A DNA stretch of 64,000 bases from positions 1 to 64,000 of the forward strand of contig CALDPX010000047.1 of assembly GCA_937911745.1 (NCBI GenBank), read 5' to 3'. Source of the stretch: an uncultured Alistipes sp. (GTDB lineage Bacteria > Bacteroidota > Bacteroidia > Bacteroidales > Rikenellaceae). The notes below the pieces were generated by a model. That model was not told the DNA's origin, made no database searches, and saw nothing but the letters and a program-made list of their open reading frames with translations. Positions 1 through 7,983 of the stretch are shown here, one piece after another (positions within the stretch are counted from its first letter, which is position 1; each line of letters begins with the position of its first letter). A program made the position numbers and the translations under genes.

Positions 1-97
1 AGGCGCACAAGAAAACCCCTGCCGAGTTTACTCTTCGTAAATGAGGCAGGGGTTTGTCGCAGTGCAACGCCAAAGACGCCGCATATTTGAGCGATTT
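1..97 (-). repeat. Nested-hairpin 3' element, copy A (left side cut by window)
   Basis: An inner 11-bp perfect stem (13-23 with 45-55) encloses a small hairpin in which TTTAC pairs with GTAAA. The flanks (GGCGCACAAGAAAA before, TCGCAGTGCAACG after) recur almost unchanged at 60612-60680. In the other copies the small hairpin is TTTGC/GCAAA, so this copy differs by a paired change. The element runs up to the stop codon of the minus-strand gene that ends at 97. A terminator or 3' UTR role is inferred. Confidence 0.7.
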
Positions 98-855
98 TAC
101 TCTTCGGGGAAGGATACCAATATACGCCCACAATACTCGCAAATGATAATCTTCTTGCCCTGACGGATTTCGCTCTGACGCTGGGGAGGAATACGGTTGA
201 AGCAACCACCGCAAGCATCACGCTTAACAGACACCACTGCCAAGCCATTGCGGACATTGGAGCGGATGCGGCTGTAAGCAGTGAGGAGCCTCTCGTCGAT
301 AACCTCGCGAGCCTTCTCCTCCTCAACGCGGAGTGCCTCGATATCTTTTGCGGTCTCGGCATCGATGCTGTCGAGTTCCTCGCGTTTAGCAGCCAAATCC
401 ACACTACGGTCAGCCTTGACAGCCTCAGCATCTTCGAGCAACTGTTTCTTCACTTTCAGTGCTGCGGTGTACTCTTTGATGTGCTTCTCGCAGAGCTGGT
501 TCTGCAACTCCTGATACTCGATTTCTTTACCGATAGCATCGAACTCACGATTGTTGCGTACGTTGTTCTGCTGCTCGGTATATTTAACAATCATAGCCTT
601 GTTCTGCTCAATTTCCTCCTTTGCTTCGCGCATAAGTGCATTGAGCTCGTTTATTTCGCTTTGAATTTTATCAATGCGGGTTTGCAAGCCTGCAACCTCA
701 TCTTCGAGGTCAGCAACCTCGATGGGGAGTTCGCCTTTTACCTTGTTGATTTCGTCGATTTTCGAGTCGATTTTCTGCAATTCATAGAGTGCTTTGATAC
801 GCTCCTGCATTGTGTAATCGTTGCTCTCTGCTGCTTTTTTGTTAGTTGTTGCCAT
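97..855 (-). CDS. Coiled-coil protein with C-terminal C4 zinc ribbon
   Basis: This is a 252-residue protein. About residues 20-190 form a long charged helical coiled coil rich in Glu, Lys and Gln. The C-terminus holds two CxxC pairs (CGGC near 215 and CEYC near 239), a four-cysteine zinc ribbon. This layout matches the predicted nucleic-acid-binding Zn-ribbon family (DUF164 type), whose biochemical role is not established. It lies directly downstream of a Nif3-like gene on the same strand with a 28-bp gap. That pairing is, to my knowledge, common in Bacteroidetes and suggests co-expression. Family assignment is good; function is unknown. Confidence 0.85.
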   Translation of the reverse strand: MATTNKKAAESNDYTMQERIKALYELQKIDSKIDEINKVKGELPIEVADLEDEVAGLQTRIDKIQSEINELNALMREAKEEIEQNKAMIVKYTEQQNNVRNNREFDAIGKEIEYQELQNQLCEKHIKEYTAALKVKKQLLEDAEAVKADRSVDLAAKREELDSIDAETAKDIEALRVEEEKAREVIDERLLTAYSRIRSNVRNGLAVVSVKRDACGGCFNRIPPQRQSEIRQGKKIIICEYCGRILVSFPEE

Positions 856-883
856 AGATTAACCTATTTATATTCTCTTTTTA

Positions 884-1675
884 TTATTGACCTAAACCAT
901 AAATGTGCATTGGATTTTCCGCACAAGCACTCTTGCGAGGTGCAAAAGTAGATATTTTTTTTGATAATATGTCAAACAAAATATCAATTGCAAAAATTTC
1001 CGTCTCAAAATGTCCCGCATCGACCAAAATCATACGGTCGGCATCGACAAAATCGTGGTATTTGAAGTCTGCCGAAAGATAGAGGTCTGCACCTGCTGCC
1101 TCGGCGGTGGCTATAAGCGAGCCGCCCGAACCTGTACATATTGCCACCTTTGCGACCTTGTCGGTCCTCAGGGTGCTATGCCTAAGCACCTTTACACCCA
1201 GACGCTCTTTGATGAGGGCAAGTGCGGCACGAGGCTCCATAGGCTCCTCAAAGTAAGCCACAACACCAATGCCCACTCCCTCCTCCTTCGAGGGCTCCAA
1301 CACTCGCTCCACCTCCAAACCGAGCAGCGATGCCAAGTGGTGGCTAAGCCCCACTTCGGGTGCACTATCGAGGTTGGTGTGGGCAGCGTAGAGGGCTACA
1401 CCGTTGCGCATTGCGAGTGCTATGGCACGCTGTTGACGGTTGGCACCTACCAGACGCTTGATGGGCGAAAAGATTATCGGGTGGTGTGTAACAACCATCG
1501 TTGCGCCCACCTCAATCGCCTCGCGGATGACCTCCTCGGTGGCATCGAGAGCCACAAGCAGCCCCTCAACCTCAGCCTCGGGGTCACCAACAACCAATCC
1601 GGCGTTGTCGTACGACTCCTGCCACGAGAGAGGAATGTTCTGCTCCAAAATATATGCAATATCTTTTACCTTCAT
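884..1675 (-). CDS. Nif3-like dinuclear metal-centre protein (YbgI family)
   Basis: The start is set at the ATG at 1675; a GTG three codons upstream (1684) is also in frame. The 263-residue product has the paired-histidine motif THHP near residues 63-66, a second metal-site region AAHTNLDSA near 100, and DAGHFETE near the C-terminus, the ligands expected for the two-metal site of Nif3/YbgI proteins. Its length is near that of E. coli YbgI, so it probably lacks the PII-like insert found in longer homologues. It is often labelled GTP cyclohydrolase I type 2, but the real reaction is unproven. It lies between a MerR regulator and the Zn-ribbon gene, probably in one transcript. Confidence 0.88.
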   Translation of the reverse strand: MKVKDIAYILEQNIPLSWQESYDNAGLVVGDPEAEVEGLLVALDATEEVIREAIEVGATMVVTHHPIIFSPIKRLVGANRQQRAIALAMRNGVALYAAHTNLDSAPEVGLSHHLASLLGLEVERVLEPSKEEGVGIGVVAYFEEPMEPRAALALIKERLGVKVLRHSTLRTDKVAKVAICTGSGGSLIATAEAAGADLYLSADFKYHDFVDADRMILVDAGHFETEIFAIDILFDILSKKISTFAPRKSACAENPMHIYGLGQ

Positions 1676-1690
1676 AGCCTGCACAGTGTA

Positions 1691-2377
1691 TTAGAAGAGA
1701 GTTTGCTCAATGACCTGCTTTTTAGCCTCTTTGGAGTTTTTCTTGGCTACCGCAAGGCGTATATCCTCGGGCGAGAAGAGGTCGCCACCAATGAGCGTAC
1801 CCATCTTGGGGGTGCGTGGTTTGCGTGGCTCCTCGGGCTGTGGCTCCGAAGAGGGCATCTGCATCTGAAAGTCGGCAAGCCTCTCCTTTGCGGGCTCTGG
1901 GGCAACATAAGGCTCGGCGGGTGCGGCTGGTTCGGATGCGGCAACCTCTTGCATCTCGGGAACAACTGCGGATGCAGCCTCTGCCACAACCGCCTCTGCT
2001 GCCACCTCCTCGTCATCCACATCGATAACCTCCACATCTTCGCCCATCTCTGCCTTCAATGCGGCAAGCATATTGCGTATGGAGCGTAGTCGCTCGACAA
2101 TCTCCGCCTCGTGGCTCACGCCATCGCGATTTTGGCGCAGGCGTTTTTTGGCACCATCGAGTGTCATACCTTGCTCCTTGACGAGGTGGTAGATAAGCCT
2201 CAGATTGTCGACATCGGCAGTGGTGTAGATGCGATGTCCGCGCGAGTTTTTGGCTATTTTCAGAATAGGGAATTCCGACTCCCAGAACCTCAGCAGCGAG
2301 GCATTAACTCCAAAGAGTTCCGACACCTCGCCCATAGAGTAGTAAATTTTACCTTTGGGATGAACAATCTCTTCCAT
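1691..2377 (-). CDS. MerR-family transcriptional regulator
   Basis: The start is taken as the ATG at 2377; the longer frame opens with TTG. The N-terminus (about residues 10-80) is a MerR winged helix-turn-helix: YYSMGEVSELFGV, then LLRFWESEFP, then NSRGHRIYTTADV. A helical stretch follows, then an Ala/Pro/Glu-rich low-complexity linker (about 115-185) and a short C-terminus. No cysteine cluster for metal sensing is visible, so the effector is unknown. It is the first gene of the leftward group with the Nif3-like and Zn-ribbon genes, divergent from the riboflavin kinase gene. Confidence 0.85.
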   Translation of the reverse strand: MEEIVHPKGKIYYSMGEVSELFGVNASLLRFWESEFPILKIAKNSRGHRIYTTADVDNLRLIYHLVKEQGMTLDGAKKRLRQNRDGVSHEAEIVERLRSIRNMLAALKAEMGEDVEVIDVDDEEVAAEAVVAEAASAVVPEMQEVAASEPAAPAEPYVAPEPAKERLADFQMQMPSSEPQPEEPRKPRTPKMGTLIGGDLFSPEDIRLAVAKKNSKEAKKQVIEQTLF

Positions 2378-2387
2378 AAAAAATGCG

Positions 2388-2395
2388 TATATTTG
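2388..2395 (+). promoter_or_regulatory. Putative -7 box for the riboflavin kinase gene
   Basis: TATATTTG fits the Bacteroidetes -7 consensus TAnnTTTG and lies about 43 bp before the TTG start. No clear TTTG is at the right distance upstream, so support is partial. Confidence 0.4.
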
Positions 2396-2437
2396 GCGCA
2401 AGTTACAAATTTTTTACAACAAGGACAACAACAAAAG

Positions 2438-2833
2438 TTGAAAACCAACCGTCAGAATATAAAAATAGTAGGTCGCGTGACCTATGGCAATGGTTTAGGT
2501 AGGGGGTTTGGCTTCCCTACCGCCAACATTCTACCCTCGGAAGAACACCCCGAGGCGGAGGATGGCGTGTGGGCAGGTGTGTGCGAAATAGGTGGCTCGC
2601 GCTACAAGAGTGTCATCAACATCGGTTACAGCCCCTCTGTGGTGGAGCACGGCACAAGGCGCATAGAGGCTCATATCATCGACTTCGAGGGCGACCTCTA
2701 CGACAAAGAGATAACCCTCACTCTTCTCTACCACCTGCGCCCCGAGCGCAAGTTTCCCTCGCGCGAGGAGTTGATTGCCCAAATCGCCAACGACAAAGAG
2801 GAGTCTTTAAGGCTCCTTAGCAACGAGCAATAA
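2438..2833 (+). CDS. Stand-alone riboflavin kinase (RibF C-terminal domain only)
   Basis: The product is predicted to phosphorylate riboflavin to FMN. There is no in-frame ATG before the conserved core; the best start is TTG at 2438, preceded by AAGGA 12 nt upstream. The 131-residue protein contains the whole flavokinase domain: GRVTYGNGLGRGFGFPTANI, the NIGYSP motif, IEAHIIDF and LRPERKFPSREEL. Bacterial RibF is normally about 310 residues with an N-terminal FMN adenylyltransferase domain, and nothing like that domain is encoded here. Comparable single-domain flavokinases exist (Bacillus RibR). The FAD-forming half must be elsewhere, replaced, or lost. Confidence 0.8.
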   Translation: MKTNRQNIKIVGRVTYGNGLGRGFGFPTANILPSEEHPEAEDGVWAGVCEIGGSRYKSVINIGYSPSVVEHGTRRIEAHIIDFEGDLYDKEITLTLLYHLRPERKFPSREELIAQIANDKEESLRLLSNEQ

Positions 2834-2858
2834 TTCATCACAAAAACTATACAACACT

Positions 2859-3167
2859 ATGGCAAACGAACAAAACAACCAACACAAACTCGAATTCGAA
2901 CTCACGCCCGAGGTGGCACAGGGTCAGTACTCCAATCTTGCAATCATTGCCCACTCCGCATCGGAGTTCATCTTGGACTTTGCGGCAATGCTCCCCGGTA
3001 TGCCTAAGGCGAAGGTTAAGAGCCGCATCGTAACCACCCCCGAGCACGCCAAGAAGATGTTGCTCTCGTTGCAGGAGAATGTGGCTCGCTATGAGCGCAA
3101 CTTCGGTCAGATTAACATCTCCAAGAACCCCCACAACAACACTCTGGGTGGTGGCGGTTTCGCATAG
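2859..3167 (+). CDS. DUF3467 family protein
   Basis: This is a small soluble protein of 102 residues with the DUF3467 pattern: an N-terminal strand region, SEFILDFAAMLPGMPKAKVKSR in the middle, and an amphipathic helix LLSLQENVARYERNFG near the end, then a Gly-rich tail. Its function is unknown. It follows the riboflavin kinase by 25 bp and ends 26 bp before a strong terminator. In several Bacteroides genomes a DUF3467 gene follows rpoC, as I recall; here rpoC is about 57 kb away. Confidence 0.85.
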   Translation: MANEQNNQHKLEFELTPEVAQGQYSNLAIIAHSASEFILDFAAMLPGMPKAKVKSRIVTTPEHAKKMLLSLQENVARYERNFGQINISKNPHNNTLGGGGFA

Positions 3168-3192
3168 CGAGAGGTTTTTGGCTATACACGAA

Positions 3193-3240
3193 AAAGAGAT
3201 TCGGGATTTCAACGCTCTAAAAATCCCGAATCTCTTTGTT
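3193..3240 (+). terminator. Intrinsic terminator after DUF3467
   Basis: A 17-bp perfect stem (3193-3209 with 3221-3237) with an 11-nt loop is followed by TTTGTTTTA. It lies between convergent genes and may serve both strands. Confidence 0.88.
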
Positions 3241-3275
3241 TTATTGCAATGTATCGCCCCCTTTGGGATGACGCA

Positions 3276-4697
3276 CTATTTAATCTCTCCACGAGGGGTA
3301 TTGTCGGGGGTGTAGGCTCCCTCGGCGAGTCGGTCGAAGATGTAGGTGGTCACAAGCGGAGTGCGACCAACCTCGGGGCGGCGGGTGTATTTATAGGTCT
3401 TGTTTTCGTAGACATAGTTCGACATTGCCACCGTATAGACCTTTTTTCTCTCCTCGGGGCGGAAGCGCACACGCACTGCATCGCCCTTCGAGTCGGTATG
3501 GATAGTGTAGGTCAAGCCTGAGGGAATCAAATCCACTCGGTGCGACTCTTTGTAGTTGGTCGTATCGTTGAACTTGTTGATAATCATCTCCTCAATCTCA
3601 TCGAGTGTCATCTCGGTAATCACAAGGTTGCTGCTAAAAGGCTCCAACTCGTAGATATCGGCGCGGCGCACATCTCCCTCGGTGAGCGAGGCAATGCGTG
3701 TGCCGCCAATATGGTAGAAAGCCAGGTCGGTACCTGCCACCTTGCGCCCCTCGTCTGCCATCATCTGAGCCAAACCCATCTTGGTAGCTTCGGCAGTAAG
3801 AGTGCCCACACTCTGGTTGAGATAGGGGTCTTTCATATACCCCTCTATCTCCTCCGCCACGCTCTCCTTGCCCTCTTCTGGGAGGGTTATGTATTGAGTA
3901 TTGAGGTCCACAATCTCCCCTCCGAGCAGTTTGATAGTCGTAAGACCTACGGCACGCAACTTATTGTTGCCCTGCACCACCGCCACATTGCCTACCCTAT
4001 TGGCATACGTTTCGTGCGTATGACCGCTCACGATGAGGTCGGCATAGGGGAACGAAGTGGCGAGGTTGGTGGTATCGCGGTCCAGACCGCAGTGCGAGAG
4101 CAGAACCATAACATCACACATCTCCCTTAGTTCCCTGCCGTAACGCTCGGCGGTCCATTCGGGCGAGAAGAACTCCGTACCCTCAAAAATCACATCTTTG
4201 CCATCGGGGTGTCCGTTGGCATAGTTGGTGATAATACCCAAGAAGCCCACCTTCACAGCCCCTGCACGCTTGATGACGTAGGGCTTGGGCTGGCTGAGTG
4301 CGCTCTCTTTGGTGTCTATATTGGCTAAGACAATGTCAAATTCGGCATCCTCCACACGCTTTTGGAGCGTGTCGAGTCCCATATCGAACTCGTGATTGCC
4401 AAAGGTTGCCACGTCATATCCGAGGCGGTTCATCTGCTCGATAATGGGGCGTCCCACATTGGAAGCCATATCCACATAGGGGTTACCTGTCCACCTGTCG
4501 CCCGCATCCACCACAAAGACTCTTGCGGTATCCTGAGCGTGTGCCTCATCGATGAGTGTTGCCAGGCGTGGCAGCATATCGAGTTTGGAGTGTATGTCGC
4601 TTGTGGAGATAATAATGAGGTTCTCCTCGCGGGGTGTGCACGATAGTGCCGAGAGCATCATACCGAGCATCAGAAGGGCTAATTTTGTCTGTTTCAT
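3276..4697 (-). CDS. 5'-nucleotidase / metallophosphatase lipoprotein (UshA-like)
   Basis: This is a 473-residue exported lipoprotein: signal peptide MKQTKLALLMLGMMLSALSC, with lipidation expected at the cysteine. The N-terminal half is a calcineurin-like phosphoesterase with all metal motifs (TSDIHSKLD, VVDAGDRW, GNHEFD, LLSHCGLD, VSGHTHE). The C-terminal third (about 290-440) is the 5'-nucleotidase substrate domain, with the GDVRRADIYELEPF region. Such enzymes release nucleosides and phosphate from nucleotides in the periplasm or at the cell surface. The exact substrate cannot be read from sequence. It is transcribed alone, divergent from the uridine-kinase-like gene. Confidence 0.9.
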   Translation of the reverse strand: MKQTKLALLMLGMMLSALSCTPREENLIIISTSDIHSKLDMLPRLATLIDEAHAQDTARVFVVDAGDRWTGNPYVDMASNVGRPIIEQMNRLGYDVATFGNHEFDMGLDTLQKRVEDAEFDIVLANIDTKESALSQPKPYVIKRAGAVKVGFLGIITNYANGHPDGKDVIFEGTEFFSPEWTAERYGRELREMCDVMVLLSHCGLDRDTTNLATSFPYADLIVSGHTHETYANRVGNVAVVQGNNKLRAVGLTTIKLLGGEIVDLNTQYITLPEEGKESVAEEIEGYMKDPYLNQSVGTLTAEATKMGLAQMMADEGRKVAGTDLAFYHIGGTRIASLTEGDVRRADIYELEPFSSNLVITEMTLDEIEEMIINKFNDTTNYKESHRVDLIPSGLTYTIHTDSKGDAVRVRFRPEERKKVYTVAMSNYVYENKTYKYTRRPEVGRTPLVTTYIFDRLAEGAYTPDNTPRGEIK

Positions 4698-4730
4698 AAT
4701 TAAATTCTTCGCTTTTGCGTTTTAGTCATA

Positions 4731-4758
4731 CAAATATACAAAGTTTTTTGTAACTTTG
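4731..4758. promoter_or_regulatory. Divergent -7 boxes between nucleotidase and kinase genes
   Basis: On the minus strand TATATTTG (4731-4738) lies 34 bp before the nucleotidase start. On the plus strand TAACTTTG (4751-4758) lies 36 bp before the kinase start. Neither has a well-spaced -33 TTTG. Confidence 0.4.
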
Positions 4759-4793
4759 AAAGGAGTATTATAACCTTAAATGTTTTGCCGAGT

Positions 4794-6464
4794 ATGAATA
4801 TGCCAAAAGTTAGAATCATATGCGAGAATATAGGATCTACAATGGAGGTTGAATGGGGAACTTCGTTGGGCGAGATTGCCCAGGGACTTCGCAGCCCAAG
4901 CGGACAGCCATTTCTTGCCGCCTATGTCAACAACTCCATCCGCGAACTTGACGCCCGCATCGGCGAACCTGCAAGTGTACGCTTCATAGATATCACCCAC
5001 TTCGAGGGACAGAGAGTCTATCAGCGCACCCTCTTTCTGGCTCTCCACAAGGCTGTAAGGGACCTCTACCCCGGTTGTCGTTTCCGCATCACGCACTCCG
5101 TATCGCGAGGTTTCTATTGCGAGATTGAGGGTATGCCCTCCTCGCCCGAGATGGTGTCTACCATAAAGGCAAGGCTCGATGAGATTATCGCTGCCGACAT
5201 GCCCATCGTGCGACACAAGATGCTCAAAGACGAGGTGTTGGAAATATACCGTAAGCTCGGCTTTGAGGATAAGGTGGAGATTATCTCCTCACGCCCCCAT
5301 CTCTACGTCACCTTCTACACGCTGGACGACCTGGCAGGCTACTTCTATGGTGCTCTGGCACCCTCCACGCGCTACATACACCTCTACGACCTGAGGGTAT
5401 ACTACAATGGCATCTACATTGCCGTACCCTCGCGCCGTGAGCCCGACAGTTTTGAGCCTATGATACCGCAGGACAAGATGTTCGACATCTTCCGCGAGTA
5501 CAAGGAGTGGGGCGACATTATGGGCGTTGCCAACATCGGACAACTCAACCGCAAAATTGCCGAGGGCGATGGTGGCGACCTTGTGAAGATTGCCGAGGCA
5601 CTCCACGAGAAGAAACTCGCAGGTATTGCCGACCGCATTGCCGAAGCACACCGTACAGAGGGTGCGGGCGTGGTACTCGTCAGCGGTCCCTCTTCGAGTG
5701 GCAAGACCACCTTCTCGAAACGATTGGGCATCCAACTCCGCATCCTCGGTCTGCAACCTACGATGATTTCGCTCGATGACTATTTTTTGGATAGAGAGGA
5801 CACCCCTCGTGACGAGAACGGAGATTATGACTTCGAGACCATAGATGCTCTCGACATTGCAACCTTCAACGACCACCTCAATCGCCTCTTTGCGGGCGAG
5901 AAGGTTGATATACCACGCTACGACTTCATAACAGGTCGCCGACAGTGGCACGACAAGCCCCTGCAACTCAATGAGCGTTCCGTTCTCATCGTGGAGGGTA
6001 TCCACGCCCTAAATCCCAAACTGACCGCACAGATTGCCGAGAACAAGAAATTCAAGGTCTACATCTCGTGCCTCACATCCATCTCTATGGACGACCTCTC
6101 GCGCATCCACACCACCGACAACAGACTCATACGCCGTATGGTGCGCGACAACGCCTATCGTGGCACTTCGGCAGAGGCAACGCTCAAACGCTGGCAGAGT
6201 GTGCGCCGTGGCGAGGAAAAGTACATCTTCCCCTATCAGGAGAATGCCGATGTGATGTTCAACTCCTCGCTTCTGTACGAACTACCTGTGCTCAAACGCC
6301 ACGTTGTACCGCTGCTGATGAGCGTACCCGACACCGAGGAGGTCTATGGCGAGGCTGTAAGACTACTTCGCTTTATTGACAACTTCTCGCTCCTTGATGA
6401 GGGCGAGATTCCCCCCACCTCCATCCTAAGGGAGTTTGTAGGCGGCTCTTCGTTTGACTATTAA
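4794..6464 (+). CDS. Uridine-kinase-like nucleoside kinase with TGS/ThrRS-like N-terminus
   Basis: The start is set at ATG 4794 (ATG 4800 is equally possible; a TTG lies at 4785). The 556-residue protein has three parts: a TGS-like domain (about 1-65), a region resembling the second additional domain of threonyl-tRNA synthetase (about 70-180), and a C-terminal P-loop kinase of the uridine kinase/phosphoribulokinase family (GPSSSGKTT near 297, DDYFLDREDTP, DFETIDALD). This fused architecture is known in Bacteroidetes and Firmicutes and is usually annotated as a nucleoside kinase. A uridine or cytidine substrate is likely but not shown. It is followed by a lipoprotein hydrolase gene after 21 bp. 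Confidence 0.85.
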   Translation: MNMPKVRIICENIGSTMEVEWGTSLGEIAQGLRSPSGQPFLAAYVNNSIRELDARIGEPASVRFIDITHFEGQRVYQRTLFLALHKAVRDLYPGCRFRITHSVSRGFYCEIEGMPSSPEMVSTIKARLDEIIAADMPIVRHKMLKDEVLEIYRKLGFEDKVEIISSRPHLYVTFYTLDDLAGYFYGALAPSTRYIHLYDLRVYYNGIYIAVPSRREPDSFEPMIPQDKMFDIFREYKEWGDIMGVANIGQLNRKIAEGDGGDLVKIAEALHEKKLAGIADRIAEAHRTEGAGVVLVSGPSSSGKTTFSKRLGIQLRILGLQPTMISLDDYFLDREDTPRDENGDYDFETIDALDIATFNDHLNRLFAGEKVDIPRYDFITGRRQWHDKPLQLNERSVLIVEGIHALNPKLTAQIAENKKFKVYISCLTSISMDDLSRIHTTDNRLIRRMVRDNAYRGTSAEATLKRWQSVRRGEEKYIFPYQENADVMFNSSLLYELPVLKRHVVPLLMSVPDTEEVYGEAVRLLRFIDNFSLLDEGEIPPTSILREFVGGSSFDY

Positions 6465-6485
6465 TACCACAACCGACACTGCAAT

Positions 6486-7244
6486 ATGACACTCAAACAC
6501 ACCCTCATAGTGGCAACCGCCACCCTCTCGTTAGCCTTTGCCTCGTGCTGTGGTGAGCGATATGTTAGCTATACCGACACCTTCGATGCAGGCGATGTGG
6601 AACTCTTCTATGCTGCCGAGGGCAGAGGTAAGCCCGTCATACTGCTCCACGGCAACGGTGGCAGCCACAACGATATGGAGACCACTACCCGCCAGATAGC
6701 ACAAGCGGGATACCTTGTCTACGCCCTCGACTCGCGCGGTCAGGGCAGTAATACCCCACTTGCCGAGTATCACTATCACGATATGGCTACCGACCTCCAC
6801 GAGTTTATCACCGCCAAAGGGTTGGAACAACCTGCGGTGTTCGGTTTCAGCGATGGTGGCATCGTGGCACTGATGACGGAGGTTATGTACCCCGGCACTC
6901 TGGGTGCTATTGCTACGGGAGGTGCCAACATCTTTGTGAGGGGTGCATTAGTACCCGAATTTGAGGCGGGATTTTTTGCACAAGAGAACCCCAACCCACT
7001 GAATGTTATGATGATGAACGAGCCCACAATGACTGTGGAAGATATGCAGCGTATCGGGTGCCCAGCACTGATTATGGCGGGCGATGGTGACCTCATACGC
7101 CCCGAACACACCCACCTGATTGGCGACAATATCCCGCAGGGCAAAACGCTGATTGTCCCCAATGCCGACCACGGCTCCTACATCTACCACTCCACCCGAG
7201 TAGGCGACATATTGCTCGACTTTTTCGAGGAAATTGGGTACTAA
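6486..7244 (+). CDS. Alpha/beta hydrolase lipoprotein
   Basis: This 252-residue protein has a lipoprotein signal ending in AFASC (Cys21). The fold motifs are clear: LLHGNGG oxyanion loop near 54-60, nucleophile elbow GFSDGG with Ser122, acid Asp in AGDGDLI near 200 and His in NADHGSY near 227. It most resembles small esterase/carboxylesterase-type hydrolases; the substrate is unknown. Its last 20 codons lie in a 69-bp sequence repeated at 7930-7998, so this 3' end has taken part in a duplication or insertion. The coding frame itself is intact. Confidence 0.85.
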   Translation: MTLKHTLIVATATLSLAFASCCGERYVSYTDTFDAGDVELFYAAEGRGKPVILLHGNGGSHNDMETTTRQIAQAGYLVYALDSRGQGSNTPLAEYHYHDMATDLHEFITAKGLEQPAVFGFSDGGIVALMTEVMYPGTLGAIATGGANIFVRGALVPEFEAGFFAQENPNPLNVMMMNEPTMTVEDMQRIGCPALIMAGDGDLIRPEHTHLIGDNIPQGKTLIVPNADHGSYIYHSTRVGDILLDFFEEIGY

Positions 7245-7252
7245 TGAGAAAA
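7184..7252 (+). repeat. Left copy of 69-bp direct repeat
   Basis: Covers the 3' end and stop codon of the hydrolase gene plus 8 bases. It matches 7930-7998 with one mismatch (G at 7237, A at 7983). Confidence 0.95.
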
Positions 7253-7265
7253 AAACTTATATTTG
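7234..7265 (+). promoter_or_regulatory. Bacteroidetes-type promoter at the left edge of the interval
   Basis: ATTG ending at 7236, a 21-bp spacer, then TATATTTG at 7258-7265, a full match to TAnnTTTG. The upstream half lies inside the repeated hydrolase 3' end. Transcription would start near 7271 and run through the hairpin and orphan ORF. Confidence 0.6.
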
Positions 7266-7270
7266 TAGAA

Positions 7271-7490
7271 CGTAAACAGACAACCATCTGCCTATGAAGC
7301 ATTAGCCCTCCAAGGGTGCACACATTTAGACATACTTAGAAAGCGTTAATTTTACTGCTTTGCATATCGAAATCTGGAAAATTTCAAATTGTGGCAAAAG
7401 AAGTGAAGTTGATGCTCACGCCTATGCAGCGTGGGCTTCACTTGATTTATTGCCACAAGGTATTCCAGAACCTCGATATGCGATAGAGAG
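7271..7490 (+). ncRNA. Candidate structured RNA with a long imperfect hairpin
   Basis: Five consecutive perfectly paired arms nest in order: 7362-7370 with 7473-7481, 7373-7379 with 7463-7469, 7391-7397 with 7450-7456, 7401-7408 with 7436-7443, and 7414-7420 around the loop. Together they make a rod of about 120 nt with internal loops. A consensus promoter lies about 90 nt upstream. No open frame accounts for the conserved pairing. The shape recalls 6S-like or retron-type RNAs, but no signature of either was recognised. The 5' and 3' ends are guesses. Confidence 0.45.
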
Positions 7491-7557
7491 AGTTTAGTCT
7501 GCGCTTTTTATATGGTCGAATGACATTCAACTGATTAGGCGCATAAAAAGATAGTAT

Positions 7558-7983
7558 ATGGGGCACAAAGAGAGTTGTAGGAGCGTGACCGAGGATAACA
7601 GCATTGCGCACCATCTTGATGCAAAGCGAGAAGAGCAGGAACTACACCTGCGCCACATAACCACCGATGAGATACTCTTGCAGGGCATTGCAAAATTCGT
7701 CCTTGCAAACCAGAGTAACAAGGCTTTTGAGTGGCTCAATCGTTCCATCCTCTTAGAGATGGAGGGCGAAGCAAAGAGGCAGACACCCAACACCCTGCCC
7801 CTAAAAGATACTCTTAACAACATAAGACAAAAATACACTCGCTACTACACCTCTTTGGGCAGAGAGATGCCTCAGGAGATATGGCGCCTAACGGCACAAC
7901 AACTTTGCAAATCGCTCGGTGTAGAATTACTACCACTCCACCCGAGTAGGCGACATATTGCTCGACTTTTTCGAGGAAATTGA
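7558..7983 (+). CDS. Orphan ORF of unknown function, C-terminus made from repeat
   Basis: The 141-residue product is soluble, rich in Glu, Arg, Leu and Gln, and mostly helical by eye. I recognise no family and no catalytic motif. The last 17 codons are read out of frame from the right copy of the hydrolase 3' repeat. The single base that differs between the repeat copies (A at 7983) creates its TGA stop. The native protein was therefore probably longer or ended differently, and this is likely a fragment fused to foreign sequence, if it is expressed at all. It lies about 290 bp downstream of the promoter at 7234-7265 and behind the long hairpin. Confidence 0.4.
   Translation: MGHKESCRSVTEDNSIAHHLDAKREEQELHLRHITTDEILLQGIAKFVLANQSNKAFEWLNRSILLEMEGEAKRQTPNTLPLKDTLNNIRQKYTRYYTSLGREMPQEIWRLTAQQLCKSLGVELLPLHPSRRHIARLFRGN

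Noticed and set aside
2111..2437. N-terminal extension of the riboflavin kinase
   Set aside because: The upstream frame is antisense to merR and has no FAD synthetase motifs.
7271..7490. Definite 6S, RNase P, SRP or tmRNA gene
   Set aside because: None of their sequence signatures was recognised; only the rod shape resembles 6S.
7271..7983. Retron
   Set aside because: A structured RNA precedes an ORF, but the ORF has no reverse-transcriptase motifs and no a1/a2 pairing is evident.
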